A stretch of DNA of 64,000 bases from Nitrospirillum iridis (lineage in GTDB: Bacteria; Pseudomonadota; Alphaproteobacteria; Azospirillales; Azospirillaceae). Below are positions 19,519 to 29,129 of the stretch, in pieces. The stretch covers positions 463,907 to 527,906 of the forward strand of contig NZ_JACIIZ010000001.1 of the NCBI RefSeq assembly GCF_014205765.1, in the 5' to 3' direction. The translations under genes were made by a program, and so were the position numbers. Under the pieces are notes generated by a model. That model saw only the letters and a program-made list of their open reading frames with translations, was not told the origin of the DNA and searched no databases. The number at the start of each line of letters is the position of its first letter. Position 1 is the first letter of the stretch.

Positions 19519-20502
19519 ATGGCTGCCCAGCAGGGCTCAAAGGGTGCGGCGTTGCCTCAGGCGTCCATCAAGGATCGCTTCGTCGCCTGGTGGGAAGGCT
19601 ATGACCTGGCGACGCTGCTCAGCCGCCGTCCGCCTGCGGACGAGGCTGACGCGGGCGATGCCGGTGGCCACCCCCGGCAGGCGTCGACGCAGTCCTCCAC
19701 CGACCGTCGCACACTGAACCGCACCGGCAAGCCCCTGTGGACGGCCACCCGCGTGCAGGTGGCGGAAAAGATTTGGGGTGAGGGCTACGCCACCCCCGGC
19801 GGCAACGACCATATCCCCTCCCTGGTGAAGCCCCTGGGCCTGAACCCGGCGATGAGCGTGCTGGACCTGGCGGCCGGCCTGGGCGGGTCCACCCGCAGTA
19901 TGGCCTCGCAGTTCGGCGCCTGGGTCACGGGGCTGGAGTCGAACCCCGTGTTGGCGGAGGCCGGCATGTTCCGGTCGCACAAGGCCGGCATGGCCCGCCA
20001 GGCGCCGGTGCAGGCTTACGACCCGGAAACCTTCTCCTGGCCCAAGCGCGTGGACGCGGTGTTCGCCAAGGAGGGCTTTTACACCGTCCGCAACAAGGAC
20101 GGCCTGCTGGACGCGGTGGAGGCGGCGCTGAAGCCGCGGGGACATTTCCTGTTCACCGACTATGTACTGGACAAGGCCCGGGCCAGCGGCCCGGTCTTCA
20201 AGGGCTGGCTGGATCATGAGCCGGTGGAACCCCATCCCTGGACCGTGGACCAGTATGCCCAGGGGCTGCAGCAGCGCAACCTGGACATCCGCATCACCGA
20301 GGACCTGTCCGACCTGCATCGCGGCCTGATCCTGAGCGCCATCCAGGGGCTGGTGGCGCACCTGGAACAGCACAGCATGGACCATCAAACCAAGGTCGCG
20401 GTGGTGGAGGAGGTGGAGCTGTGGGCCCGCCGTGTGGCGGTGCTGGACGCGGGCATCCGGCTCTATCGTTTTTACGTCCTGAAGCCGGCGGATATCAGCT
20501 GA
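19519..20502 (+). CDS. Class I SAM-dependent methyltransferase
   Basis: The 327-residue protein carries motif I as [16 protein letters not shown], followed by [14 protein letters not shown] and [15 protein letters not shown]. The N-terminal 90 residues contain a charged, Pro-rich stretch of low conservation. It resembles small-molecule or lipid methyltransferases, but the substrate is not recognisable. It is divergent from the sigma-54 activator, with 207 bases between them, and lies upstream of rpmJ. Confidence 0.78.
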   Translation: MAAQQGSKGAALPQASIKDRFVAWWEGYDLATLLSRRPPADEADAGDAGGHPRQASTQSSTDRRTLNRTGKPLWTATRVQVAEKIWGEGYATPGGNDHIPSLVKPLGLNPAMSVLDLAAGLGGSTRSMASQFGAWVTGLESNPVLAEAGMFRSHKAGMARQAPVQAYDPETFSWPKRVDAVFAKEGFYTVRNKDGLLDAVEAALKPRGHFLFTDYVLDKARASGPVFKGWLDHEPVEPHPWTVDQYAQGLQQRNLDIRITEDLSDLHRGLILSAIQGLVAHLEQHSMDHQTKVAVVEEVELWARRVAVLDAGIRLYRFYVLKPADIS

Positions 20503-20599
20503 TCACTTTTACGGCATGACTCAGGTTGACAGGCGGGGCCGCCCTTACTATTTTCCCGGCCTCGACCGTGATCCCCATCCAAGTGCCCGAGTCCAAATC

Positions 20600-20725
20600 A
20601 TGAAGATCGTGAACTCCCTGAAGTCGATGAAGACCCGCCACAAGGCTTGCCGCGTTATTCGCCGCAAGGGTCGCGTCTACGTCATCAACAAGCAGAACCC
20701 GCGCTTCAAGGCCCGTCAGGGCTGA
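20600..20725 (+). CDS. rpmJ: 50S ribosomal protein bL36
   Basis: The 41-residue product [20 protein letters not shown], ending in [12 protein letters not shown], is a bL36 of the variant common in Alphaproteobacteria. It lacks the four-residue zinc set, with only one Cys visible. The frame extends upstream to 20516, but the ATG at 20600 gives the normal length. A strong terminator follows 45 bases after the stop. Confidence 0.94.
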   Translation: MKIVNSLKSMKTRHKACRVIRRKGRVYVINKQNPRFKARQG

Positions 20726-20770
20726 TTTAGCGTTTTCTGCCCCTTGGCCGGTTCGCCGGCCATCGGAACC

Positions 20771-20807
20771 AAAAACCGCGCCTGAATGAAGGCGCGGTTT
20801 TTGTTTT
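20771..20807 (+). terminator. rpmJ terminator
   Basis: AAAAACCGCGCC and GGCGCGGTTTTT form a perfect 12-bp stem around an 8-base loop, followed by TGTTTT. Confidence 0.92.
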
Positions 20808-20852
20808 GATGTTTTATGGGCTTCTCCGGCCCCGGAGATCCGCCTCGCGCAT

Positions 20853-20887
20853 GAAAAAGCCCCGCCGGCTGCTGTCGGCGGGGCTTC
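20853..20887 (-). terminator. Terminator downstream of the M13 peptidase genes
   Basis: AAGCCCCGCCG (20858-20868 region) and CGGCGGGGCTT pair across an 8-base loop. On the minus strand the stem ends in CTTTTTC, so it serves the peptidase gene that ends at 20933. Confidence 0.85.
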
Positions 20888-20932
20888 TCTCGTTGGCTGG
20901 CGACTCCGGGCGGAGTCGCCAGCGTCATCCGC

Positions 20933-22993
20933 TTACCAGACCTTGCAGGCCTTGGCGCCGCGATTCATGGGGGCGTCGGCCTTGCAGTTGAAGGCTTTGG
21001 CGAACTCCGGATTGTTGGAGACGACGCCGTTCACCCGGTATTCGGAGAGCGCGTGGACATCGGTTTGCGCCTGGGTGCGGCGCGCCTGGTCACGCTGGTT
21101 GCTGCACCACACCTGGGCATAGCCTAGGAAGAACTTCTGCTCTTCCGTGAAGCGGCCCTCCTTCTTGGCGGGAACGCCCTTCAGGGTGGCCAGTAGGGCT
21201 TTCAGCGCGATGGCGTGGCCGCCGTTGTCGGCCAGGTTCTCCCCCAATTCGGCTTTGCCGTTCAGGTGCACGTCATCCATGGCGATGAAGCCATCGTATT
21301 CATCGACGACGCACTGGGCGCGCTGCTTGAACTTGGCAGCGTCCTGCTTGGTCCACCAGTCCTTCAGGTTACCGTTCTTGTCGAACTGCCGGCCCTGGTC
21401 GTCGAAGCCGTGTGTCATCTCATGGCCGATGACGGCACCGATGGCGCCATAGTTGATCGCGTCGTCCGCGTCGGCGAAATAAAACGGTGGCTGCAGGATG
21501 CCAGCTGGGAAGTTGATGTCATTCTCTGTCGGGTCGTAATAGGCGTTCACGGTGGGCGGGCTCATCTGCCATTCGGCCCGGTCGTGCGGCTTGCCGATTT
21601 TGGCCAGCTGGCGCGCGGTCTCGAACGCGTTGGCGCGCTGGACGTTGCCCACCAGATCGTCCTTCTTCACCTCCAGTTTGGAATAGTCGCGCCATTTGTC
21701 GGGGTAGCCGATCTTGTCGACGATGGTGTCCAGCTTCTCGTGCGCCCGCTTCTTGGTCTCCGGGCTCATCCAGTCCAGCTGGTCGATGTCGACCGAGTAT
21801 GCCGCCTTCAGGTTCTTCACCATGGTTAGCATCTTGGCTTTTTGATCAGGGCCGAAGGCGGCCTTGACGTAGTACTTGCCCAGGTCTTCCCCCAGGGCAT
21901 TGTCCGTCGCTGCCACGCACCGCTTCCACCGCGGCAGGTTCTGTTCCGTGCCATAGAGGGTCTTGGCATAGAATGCGAAACGCTCATCCACGAAAGCCTG
22001 GGACAGCCAGGGTGAGAAGCTGTGGGCGACATGCCAGGTGAGGTAGGCCTGAATGTCGGCGACGCTGGACGACCTGATGACGTCTCCGACGGCCTTCATG
22101 AAGTCCGGCACGGCGATGTTCAGGGTCTTGAAGGCGGGGGCGCCGGTCGCCTTGAAATAGGCGTCCCAGGCGAAATCCGGGGCCAGCTTGGCCAGTTCAC
22201 CCGTGGGCTTCTTATGGTAGGTCTTTTCCGGGTCGTTACGGTCGGCGAGGTTCAGCGAGGCCTTGGCCAGGGCCGTTTCGATGCCCATGACCGCCTGCGC
22301 CTTGGCGTCGGCCGTGGTCTGGTCGTCACCCAGAAGCATGAAGGTACGGGCCACGTGGGCCACATAGGCCTTGCGCGTCTCCTCCGACTTGGCGTCATCG
22401 CGGGTGTAGAAGTCGCGTTCCGGCAGGCCGATGCCGCCCTGGTCGGCGATGGCGATGTCGCGCGTGGCGTCCTTGAAATCGGTCAACGCGCCGAAGCCGA
22501 AGAAGACGTCGGCACCCACATCATGCAGTGTGGCCACCAGCGGGGCCAACTGCTCCTTGGCGGTCAGGGCCTTGATCCGGTCCAGCAGCGACTGGATGGG
22601 CGCGGCGCCCTTGGCATTGGCGCCGGCTTCGTCCATGCAGGCCGCGTAATAGCCGCCCACGCGCTGATTGTCGGCGTTGGGATGAGCCACCACATCTTCC
22701 AGCGCCGTCTTCAGGATGGTCTGGTTGCGCTCATGCAGGGCGTTGAAACTGCCCCACCGCGACTGGTCGCTGGGGATGGGGTTGGACTTGAGCCACGGCC
22801 CGCAGGCGTACTGGTAGAAGTTCTGACAGGGGTCGACCGACTCGTCGACCTGCGGCAGGGCCGCTTCCGTGGCAGACGCCTTGTCGGCAGGCCTGCTCTC
22901 TGCGGCCGTCGCCGCGAAGGGCAGGGCCACCAGGGCTGTCGCCAGGGCGATGGGGGCCGCGCGATTCAGGATCCCCGCGATCGGTTTGCTCAT
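20933..22993 (-). CDS. M13 family metallopeptidase, exported (paralogue 1)
   Basis: The 686-residue precursor has a signal peptide (IALATALVALPFAATAAES). The M13/neprilysin body follows: VDPCQNFYQYACGPWLK near the N-terminus, substrate-binding NAYYDPTENDINFPAGIL, zinc site VIGHEMTHGFDDQGRQFD with HExxH, and the third ligand in GENLADNGG. It ends in a Trp like other M13 enzymes (ACKVW). The start at 22993 follows AGGTGGAG. A second M13 gene lies 86 bases upstream, so they are probably co-transcribed. Confidence 0.93.
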   Translation of the reverse strand: MSKPIAGILNRAAPIALATALVALPFAATAAESRPADKASATEAALPQVDESVDPCQNFYQYACGPWLKSNPIPSDQSRWGSFNALHERNQTILKTALEDVVAHPNADNQRVGGYYAACMDEAGANAKGAAPIQSLLDRIKALTAKEQLAPLVATLHDVGADVFFGFGALTDFKDATRDIAIADQGGIGLPERDFYTRDDAKSEETRKAYVAHVARTFMLLGDDQTTADAKAQAVMGIETALAKASLNLADRNDPEKTYHKKPTGELAKLAPDFAWDAYFKATGAPAFKTLNIAVPDFMKAVGDVIRSSSVADIQAYLTWHVAHSFSPWLSQAFVDERFAFYAKTLYGTEQNLPRWKRCVAATDNALGEDLGKYYVKAAFGPDQKAKMLTMVKNLKAAYSVDIDQLDWMSPETKKRAHEKLDTIVDKIGYPDKWRDYSKLEVKKDDLVGNVQRANAFETARQLAKIGKPHDRAEWQMSPPTVNAYYDPTENDINFPAGILQPPFYFADADDAINYGAIGAVIGHEMTHGFDDQGRQFDKNGNLKDWWTKQDAAKFKQRAQCVVDEYDGFIAMDDVHLNGKAELGENLADNGGHAIALKALLATLKGVPAKKEGRFTEEQKFFLGYAQVWCSNQRDQARRTQAQTDVHALSEYRVNGVVSNNPEFAKAFNCKADAPMNRGAKACKVW

Positions 22994-23078
22994 GTGGGGT
23001 GCTCCACCTTTTGTCGTCATGTTTTTGGAAATGCGATGGGGCGCCGGCATCATGCCGGCGCCCCGACTCGGATGGGCC

Positions 23079-25157
23079 TCACCAGACGCGGCAGGCCTTT
23101 TCGCCGGCCACCATCTTGTCGGTGGGTTTGCAGTTAAAGGCCTCCGCGAACTCCTTCATGTTCGACAGGGTGCCGTTGACGCGGAATTCACCCAGGGAGT
23201 GCGGGTCGGTCTGGGCCTGCAGGCGCCGGTATTCGGGCCGCGCCTCGCCGCACCAGACCTGGGCGAAGCCGTAGAAGAAGCGCTGGGCCGCCGTCAGGCC
23301 GCCGATCTTCTCCTCCTTCTTCGGCCCCAGCCGTTCCAGCAGCGCGCGATAGGCCACCCGGATGCCGCCGTTGTCGGCGGTGTTCTCGCCCAGCTTCAGC
23401 TTGCCGTTCTCCTTCACGTCACCATCGGCGACATAGCCGCCGTACTGGTCGACCAGGCATTGGGCGCGGGTCTTGAACCTGTCCGCGTCCTCGGCGGTCC
23501 ACCAATCCTTCAGGTTGCCGTCGCCGTCGAACTTGCGGCCCTGGTCGTCGAAGCCATGGGTGATCTCATGGCCGATGACCACGCCGATGGCGCCGTAGTT
23601 CACGGCATCGTCGGCCGCGTCGTTGAAGAAGGGCGGCTGCAGGATGCCGGCGGGGAAGTTGATGTCGTTATGGGCGGAGGAATAATAGGCGTTGACCGTG
23701 GGCGGGGTCATGGACCACTCGCCCTTGTCCACCGGCTTGCCGATCTTGGCCATGTCGTAGCGGAACTCGAATCGCTCGGCCCGCAGCGCGTTGCCCAAGG
23801 CGTCGGTGCGGCTGACGGTCAGGGTGCCGTAGTCGCGCCACTTGTCGGGATAGCCGATCTTGGCGGTGAAGGCGTCCAGCTTGGCGTGGGCCTTGGCCTG
23901 GGTCTCCGGGCTCATCCACGTGAGGGTGGGGAAGGTCTGATCCAGCGACTTACGGATGTCGGCCACCATCTGCAGCATCCGAGCCTTCTTCTCCGGCCCG
24001 AAGGCGCGGGCGACGAAGTACTTGCCGAGATCCTCGCCCAGCGCGTTGTCGGTGGCGGACACGCACCGCTTCCAGCGTGGCTTCATCTCCTGGGCGCCGC
24101 GCAGGGTGCGCTCATAGAAATTGAAGTTCTCCTGCACGAAGGCGTCGGGCAGCCAGGTGGCGTAGGCGCTCAGCGTGCGCCAGGTCAGATAGGTCTTGAT
24201 GTCGTCCAGGCTCAGGCGGTGGATCAGCTCATTCTCCCGCTTCATGAAGTCGGGGTTGCTGACGTTGAGCGAGGCCGGCGGGGTCAGCCCGGCGGCGTGG
24301 ACGTAGGCCTTCCAGTCGATCGCCGGGTCCAGATCCCGCAGTTCGGCGAAGGTCTTGAGGTGGTAGCGGTTCTCCGGCTCGCGCATCGTGGTGCGGTCCA
24401 TGGAGGCGTCGGCCAGCTGCGTTTCGACGCGCATGACCGTCTGGGCCTTGGTCGCCGCCGCCGCCGCCGGCACGCCCGCCAGTTCCAGCATCTTCTGGAT
24501 GTGGGTGACGTAGGCCGCGCGCTGCTGCTTGGACTTCTCGTCATCGCGGAAATAATAGGGCTTGTCCGGCAGGCCCAGGCCACCCTGGTAGACGCCGGTG
24601 ATGACCTGGGTGGCGTCCTTGAAGTCCTGCTGCTGGCCCACACGGTGGAAGGCGTTGACGCCCGACATGTGCAGGTCGATCAGCAGGCTGGTCAGGCCCT
24701 TCTTGCTCTTCAGGCCGTTGATCCGGGTCAGCACGGGCTGCAATGGCGCCAGGCCCCGCACCTCGATGCCCTTCTCGTCCATGCACGCGGCGTAGAAGTC
24801 GGCCACGCGCTGGCTCTCCGGCGTCGGATGGGCGGCCAGCTTGTCCAACTCGTCATGCAGCAGGGCCAGGTTGTCGTCGGCCAGCTTGTTGAAGCTGCCC
24901 CAGCGCGGCTGGTCGGCCGGGATGGGGTTGCGCTTGTTCCATACGTTGCAGGCGTGCAGGAAGAAGTTCTCGCAAGGGCTGACGTCGTTGTCGACCACCG
25001 GCAGGCCGGGGGCGGGGGGCGTGGTCGCTGGCGCCGGAGTCGCGGCGGGTGCCGGCGGCGGGGGCGCCGTGGTCCCGGTGGATTGGCAGCCGGCCAGGCC
25101 GGCGGCGATCAAGGTGGCCAGTGCGGCCGATGCGGTAAGGCTGCGTACCCCGGACAT
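23079..25157 (-). CDS. M13 family metallopeptidase, lipoprotein (paralogue 2)
   Basis: The product of about 692 residues starts with a lipoprotein signal whose lipobox is LAGC, then a Pro/Ala-rich linker, so it is likely tethered to the outer membrane. It keeps VSPCENFFLHACNVWNK, NAYYSSAHNDINFPAGILQP, the zinc motif VIGHEITHGFDDQGRKFD and GENTADNGG, ending in ACRVW. It is clearly paralogous to the downstream gene. The upstream in-frame start at 25169 is possible. A tandem pair differing in anchoring suggests division of labour. Confidence 0.92.
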   Translation of the reverse strand: MSGVRSLTASAALATLIAAGLAGCQSTGTTAPPPPAPAATPAPATTPPAPGLPVVDNDVSPCENFFLHACNVWNKRNPIPADQPRWGSFNKLADDNLALLHDELDKLAAHPTPESQRVADFYAACMDEKGIEVRGLAPLQPVLTRINGLKSKKGLTSLLIDLHMSGVNAFHRVGQQQDFKDATQVITGVYQGGLGLPDKPYYFRDDEKSKQQRAAYVTHIQKMLELAGVPAAAAATKAQTVMRVETQLADASMDRTTMREPENRYHLKTFAELRDLDPAIDWKAYVHAAGLTPPASLNVSNPDFMKRENELIHRLSLDDIKTYLTWRTLSAYATWLPDAFVQENFNFYERTLRGAQEMKPRWKRCVSATDNALGEDLGKYFVARAFGPEKKARMLQMVADIRKSLDQTFPTLTWMSPETQAKAHAKLDAFTAKIGYPDKWRDYGTLTVSRTDALGNALRAERFEFRYDMAKIGKPVDKGEWSMTPPTVNAYYSSAHNDINFPAGILQPPFFNDAADDAVNYGAIGVVIGHEITHGFDDQGRKFDGDGNLKDWWTAEDADRFKTRAQCLVDQYGGYVADGDVKENGKLKLGENTADNGGIRVAYRALLERLGPKKEEKIGGLTAAQRFFYGFAQVWCGEARPEYRRLQAQTDPHSLGEFRVNGTLSNMKEFAEAFNCKPTDKMVAGEKACRVW

Positions 25158-25330
25158 GATGACCATCATCTGTTGTTGTCGTTATGTGCCCGGGCGGTCC
25201 GCCTTTTGGGACGGCCCCGCTGCCCACGGTCGCCGCCTGAAACCTTCCGGGATCACCATCACCTTTCCCTGAAAATTTCATCCAGGCGAAATGATTTGAT
25301 GGCCGCGACAGTACCATAGGGCCGGCGACG

Positions 25331-25795
25331 TCAGGAAAGCGCCTTGTGTAACCGCTCTGTAACCGGGGCCGCATCCGGCGGCAGCAGCCGCGCCAGATTG
25401 TCGCGCAGGCCTTGGGGGGCGGCCGGCGCGTCGGGCCAATCCCGGGCCAGGTCCTCCAGCGCCGCGAGGTACAGCCGCTCGGCCTCCAGCTCCGCCGCCT
25501 TCACCGCTTGCCGCAAGGCGTCGGCGGGCAGGGCCTTGAGGGCGCGGCGAACCTGGCGCAGGGGGGCGATGATGGGCTCGCGCCAGTGATGGGCGAGGCC
25601 CCGCGCCGCCGCCATGTCGTCCTGGGTCAGCGTCCGGCCCCGTGCCGCCGCCCAGGCCCCCCAAAGCAGCAGGGGCACGTCGGCGCCGTGCGCGTCCTGT
25701 GCCTCCAGACAGACCTCCGCGACGCCCGGCCGGGCGTAGACGGCCAGGGCGTAGGGCCATAGGCCAGGGGCCTCAGGCAACGGGCTCGCCGACAT
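25331..25795 (-). CDS. TIGR02444 (DUF2390) family protein
   Basis: The 154-residue product starts MSASPLPEAPGLWPYALAVY and has the pattern W.(Y/F)A..VYA..GV followed by CLEAQDAHGADVPLLLWGAW, seen in the TIGR02444 family of unknown function. It is mostly helical and soluble. Its start overlaps the last 23 bases of the phosphofructokinase gene, so the two are likely translationally coupled. The longer frame to 25852 lies wholly within pfk and is not used. Confidence 0.75.
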   Translation of the reverse strand: MSASPLPEAPGLWPYALAVYARPGVAEVCLEAQDAHGADVPLLLWGAWAAARGRTLTQDDMAAARGLAHHWREPIIAPLRQVRRALKALPADALRQAVKAAELEAERLYLAALEDLARDWPDAPAAPQGLRDNLARLLPPDAAPVTERLHKALS

Positions 25796-26882
25796 AGATG
25801 CCCAGGCCGCGGGCGGTGCGCACCAGGGTGCCGTCCACCTCCACCGCCGCATAGGCCTTGATGGCGTCGGCGATGGGCACGTCGATGACCTTGCGGTTGG
25901 ACCAGGCGACCATGCGGTCGTACCGCCCTTGCGCGATCAGGTCCACGGCATGGACGCCGAAGGCCGATGCGATCAGCCGGTCGCGCGCGTTGGGGGAGCC
26001 GCCGCGCTGCACATGGCCCAGGACGGTGACACGGGTTTCGGCCCCCGTCGCCTCCGCGATCAGGTGGCCCAGATAGCCGCCGATGCCGCCATAGCGTTTC
26101 TGCCCGTCGGTGAATTCCTGGCGCGCCTTGCCGCCGCCGGGCAGGGCCGCCGCCTCCGACACCACCACCAGGGCGAAGTTGCGGCCCTGGGCGCGAATCT
26201 GGCGGATGCGGTTGGCCACGCCCTCCACCGTCCAGGGGATTTCCGGCAGCAGGATGACGTCCGCCCCACCGGCGATGCCGGCGGCCAGGGCGATGTGGCC
26301 GGCATCGCGCCCCATGACCTCCAGCACCATGACGCGGGCGTGGCTGGCGGCCGTCGGCTGCAGGCGATCCAGCGCCTCCGTCGCCACGGCGACGGCGGTG
26401 TCATAGCCCACCGACACTTCGGTCAGGCCCAGATCGTTATCGATGGTCTTGGGAATGCCCACCAGGTTCAGGCCGCCCTGCTGCGCCAGGTGGCGCAGGA
26501 TGGCCAGGCTGCCGTCACCGCCGATGCCGATCAGCGCGTCCAGGCCCAGTTCCTTGTAGCCGTTGATGATCTCCTCGGATCGGTCCTTCTTGCCGCCGTC
26601 CGGCATGGGATAGGCGAAGGGGTCGCCCTTGTTGGTGGTGCCCAGCACCGTGCCGCCCTGGCGCAAGATGTTGCCGTCCAGCTGACCCGGCAGCAGCGCG
26701 CGGTGGCGGACGGGCCGATCCAGCAGGCCATGGGTCCCTTCCTCGATGCCCAGCACCTGCCAGCCATAGGTGGTGACCGCCCGATGGACCACGGCGCGGA
26801 TGACCGCGTTCAGGCCGGCGCAATCGCCGCCGCTGGTCAGGATGCCGATACGCTTGCCGCCGCCCATGCCGTCACTCATCAT
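25773..26882 (-). CDS. pfkA: 6-phosphofructokinase
   Basis: The 369-residue protein has the PFK signatures RIGILTSGGDCAGLNAVIRA, IGIGGDGSLAIL, GIPKTIDNDLGLTE and EVMGRDAGHIALAAGIAGGAD. GGDGS carries Gly at the position that separates ATP-using from pyrophosphate-using enzymes. PKTIDND carries a Lys usual in pyrophosphate-type and mixed clades, so this is a group III-like enzyme, probably ATP-dependent. It phosphorylates fructose 6-phosphate in glycolysis. Start codons at 26882 or 26879 fit. A DUF465 gene is divergent upstream. Confidence 0.9.
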   Translation of the reverse strand: MMSDGMGGGKRIGILTSGGDCAGLNAVIRAVVHRAVTTYGWQVLGIEEGTHGLLDRPVRHRALLPGQLDGNILRQGGTVLGTTNKGDPFAYPMPDGGKKDRSEEIINGYKELGLDALIGIGGDGSLAILRHLAQQGGLNLVGIPKTIDNDLGLTEVSVGYDTAVAVATEALDRLQPTAASHARVMVLEVMGRDAGHIALAAGIAGGADVILLPEIPWTVEGVANRIRQIRAQGRNFALVVVSEAAALPGGGKARQEFTDGQKRYGGIGGYLGHLIAEATGAETRVTVLGHVQRGGSPNARDRLIASAFGVHAVDLIAQGRYDRMVAWSNRKVIDVPIADAIKAYAAVEVDGTLVRTARGLGIYVGEPVA

Positions 26883-27042
26883 CAGGTGTCCCGCCCACCG
26901 AAGCCATCCGCGAGACCTGAGTTTGCGGAAAACCGGACCTGCCCGCAATCGCCGAACGCCATGCCGAAAGGCAGCACCCCTGCCGCCGGATTTCTGGTAT
27001 AGAACGCCGGTGATCGAGACCAGTGAACGCTAAAAGGCACGG

Positions 27043-27243
27043 ATGACTGAACAACACACCCTGAAGGAGAAGCTGGCGACGCTTCGGGTGGAGCATCGTG
27101 ACCTCGATGACATCATCACCCGCCTGACGGGACAGTTTCCGGTGGACCAGCTGCAGATTCAGCGTCTGAAGAAGCGCAAGCTGCTGCTCAAGGACTTGAT
27201 CGCCCGCCTGGAAAGCCAGTTGCTGCCCGACATCATCGCTTGA
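27043..27243 (+). CDS. YdcH family protein (DUF465)
   Basis: The 66-residue protein has the two-helix pattern LKVEHRDLD-like (RVEHRDLDDIITRL) and LQIQRLKKRKLLLKDLIARLE, which defines DUF465/YdcH. It is a small, charged coiled protein of unknown function and normal length. It is divergent from pfkA and 122 bases before purE. A TATAGAA just upstream (near 27000) may be its -10. Confidence 0.85.
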   Translation: MTEQHTLKEKLATLRVEHRDLDDIITRLTGQFPVDQLQIQRLKKRKLLLKDLIARLESQLLPDIIA

Positions 27244-27365
27244 TGTCGGTTGATGGCGCCCGGGGCATCCGCCCGGGCGTGGCCGTCATGCGGTGCCGGC
27301 GCTTGCGAAGGCGCCGCCCCCTCCTATAATCCGGCGCTTCCTTTAGAGCGGGGGGAGCATCACCG

Positions 27366-27872
27366 GTGAGCCAGCATCCTGAAAACGCGCCGTTAGTCGG
27401 CATCATCATGGGCAGCCAGTCCGACTGGGCCACCATGCGCCATGGCGCCGCCGTGCTGGAGGCGCTGGATGTCCCGTTCGAGACGCGCATCGTCTCCGCC
27501 CACCGCACCCCGCATCGTCTGGTCGACTACGCCACCACCGCCCGTGATCGCGGGCTGAAGGTCATCGTCGCCGGCGCCGGCGGTGCCGCCCATCTCCCGG
27601 GCATGGCGGCCGCCATGACGCCGCTGCCGGTGTTCGGCGTGCCGGTGGAAAGCCACGCGTTGAAGGGCATGGACAGCCTGCTGTCCATCGCCCAGATGCC
27701 GGGCGGCATCCCCGTGGGCACGCTGGCCATCGGCAAGGCCGGCGCCATCAACGCCGCCCTGCTGGCCGCCGCCGTGCTGGCCCTGAACGACAAGCGCCTG
27801 GCCGACGCGCTGGATGCCTGGCGCGCCGCCCAGACCGCCCGCGTGGCCCTGGAACCCCAGGACGAGGCATGA
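27366..27872 (+). CDS. purE: 5-(carboxyamino)imidazole ribonucleotide mutase
   Basis: The 168-residue protein begins with a GTG start after GGGGGGAG and shows [24 protein letters not shown] and [14 protein letters not shown], which are class I PurE motifs. It converts N5-CAIR to CAIR in purine synthesis. Its stop overlaps the purK start by four bases (ATGA), so both act as one operon. Confidence 0.95.
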   Translation: MSQHPENAPLVGIIMGSQSDWATMRHGAAVLEALDVPFETRIVSAHRTPHRLVDYATTARDRGLKVIVAGAGGAAHLPGMAAAMTPLPVFGVPVESHALKGMDSLLSIAQMPGGIPVGTLAIGKAGAINAALLAAAVLALNDKRLADALDAWRAAQTARVALEPQDEA

Positions 27873-28948
27873 GCGCCCAGGCGATCACGGTCGTTCCGCC
27901 CGGTTCGACCATCGGCATGCTGGGCAACGGCCAGTTGGGCCGCATGACGGCGCTGGCCGCCGCCAACCTGGGGTATCGCACCCACGCCTACGGGCCGGAC
28001 GGGGACAGCCCCTGCGCCCAGGTGGCATCGGTGGAAACCCGGGCCGCCTTTGACGACTGGACCGCGCTGGAGGCCTTCGCCCGGTCGGTCGACGTGGTGA
28101 CGCTGGAGTGGGAGAACATTCCCACCGCCACCATCGATTTCCTGGCCGCCCGTGTGCCCACCTTCCCGGGATCCGGTGTCCTGGCGGTGGCCCAGGACCG
28201 GCTGGAGGAGAAGCGCTTCGCCAACAGCCTTGGCATCGGCACCGCGCCCTTCCGCGCCGTGACCGACGTGGCGTCCCTGCGGGCCGCCGTGGCGGAGCTG
28301 GGCACGCCGTCCATCCTCAAATCCACCCGCATGGGCTATGACGGCAAGGGGCAGGTGCGGCTGAACGCCGATACCGATTTGGCCGCCGCGTGGCGCGCGC
28401 TGGGCACCACCGACGCCGTGCTGGAAGGCTTCGTACCCTTCGCCTGCGAGGTGTCGGTGATCGTCGCCCGGCGGGCGGACGGCGTCATGGCCGCCTTCCC
28501 GGTGGTGGAGAATCGCCACGCCAAGGGCATCCTGGATGAGACGTTGGTGCCGGCGGCGGTGACGCCGGCCGTCGCGGCGGAGGCGGGGCGCATCGCCCAG
28601 GCCCTGACCGAGGCGCTGGACGTGGTGGGCCTGCTGGCGGTGGAGATGTTCGTGACCGCCGAGGGCCGGGTGCTGGTCAACGAGGTGGCGCCGCGGCCTC
28701 ACAATTCCGGCCACTGGACCATGGATTTCTGCGTCACCAGCCAGTTCGAACAGCTGGTGCGTGCCGTCTGCGGCCTGCCGTTCGGCGCCACCGATATCCT
28801 GGCGCCGTGCATGATGAAGAACCTGATCGGCGATGATGTCGACCAGTGGCACGCCCTGCTGGCTGAACCGGGCGCCCACCTGCACCTCTATGGCAAGGCG
28901 GAGGCGCGCCCCGGTCGCAAGATGGGGCATGTGAACCGCCCCCGTTGA
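27869..28948 (+). CDS. purK: 5-(carboxyamino)imidazole ribonucleotide synthase
   Basis: The 359-residue ATP-grasp enzyme has [12 protein letters not shown] at the N-terminus, [15 protein letters not shown] in the ATP-grasp region and [15 protein letters not shown] at the metal and substrate site. It carboxylates AIR using ATP and bicarbonate, feeding PurE. It overlaps purE by four bases. It has normal length and no anomaly. Confidence 0.95.
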   Translation: MSAQAITVVPPGSTIGMLGNGQLGRMTALAAANLGYRTHAYGPDGDSPCAQVASVETRAAFDDWTALEAFARSVDVVTLEWENIPTATIDFLAARVPTFPGSGVLAVAQDRLEEKRFANSLGIGTAPFRAVTDVASLRAAVAELGTPSILKSTRMGYDGKGQVRLNADTDLAAAWRALGTTDAVLEGFVPFACEVSVIVARRADGVMAAFPVVENRHAKGILDETLVPAAVTPAVAAEAGRIAQALTEALDVVGLLAVEMFVTAEGRVLVNEVAPRPHNSGHWTMDFCVTSQFEQLVRAVCGLPFGATDILAPCMMKNLIGDDVDQWHALLAEPGAHLHLYGKAEARPGRKMGHVNRPR

Positions 28949-29028
28949 GGCGGCTGGTGTTTCCTGGGGTGCCCGCTCCCGCGACCCGGGGTCGCGGGGG
29001 CATGGCTCGGCCTATGGGGCGCCGGGTC

Positions 29029-29126
29029 TATAGCCGGCTGCTTTTGATCGGAAGCACAGCCGGCTCTCGCTGAGGCTGTCCGCGAGCAGCTTGACGCCCA
29101 AAGGCGAGTTCGCCTCTGGGCGATCT
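29029..29126 (-). repeat. 98-bp double-hairpin dispersed repeat (family B), copy 1
   Basis: Read on the minus strand this 98-bp unit matches the unit at 51390-51487 at 87 of 98 positions with no gaps. It holds a first hairpin around CGCCCAGAGGCG/CGCCTTTGGGCG and a second around AGCCGGCTG/CAGCCGGCT. It begins four bases after the stop of the DUF4169 gene, in its sense direction. Confidence 0.8.
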
Positions 29127-29129
29127 TCT

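Noticed and set aside
22869..25319. 816-codon plus-strand frame opposite the M13 peptidases
   Set aside because: It is antisense to two genes with full catalytic motifs, has a repetitive Gly/Val/Leu/Gln composition typical of reversed GC-rich coding DNA, and shows no domain.
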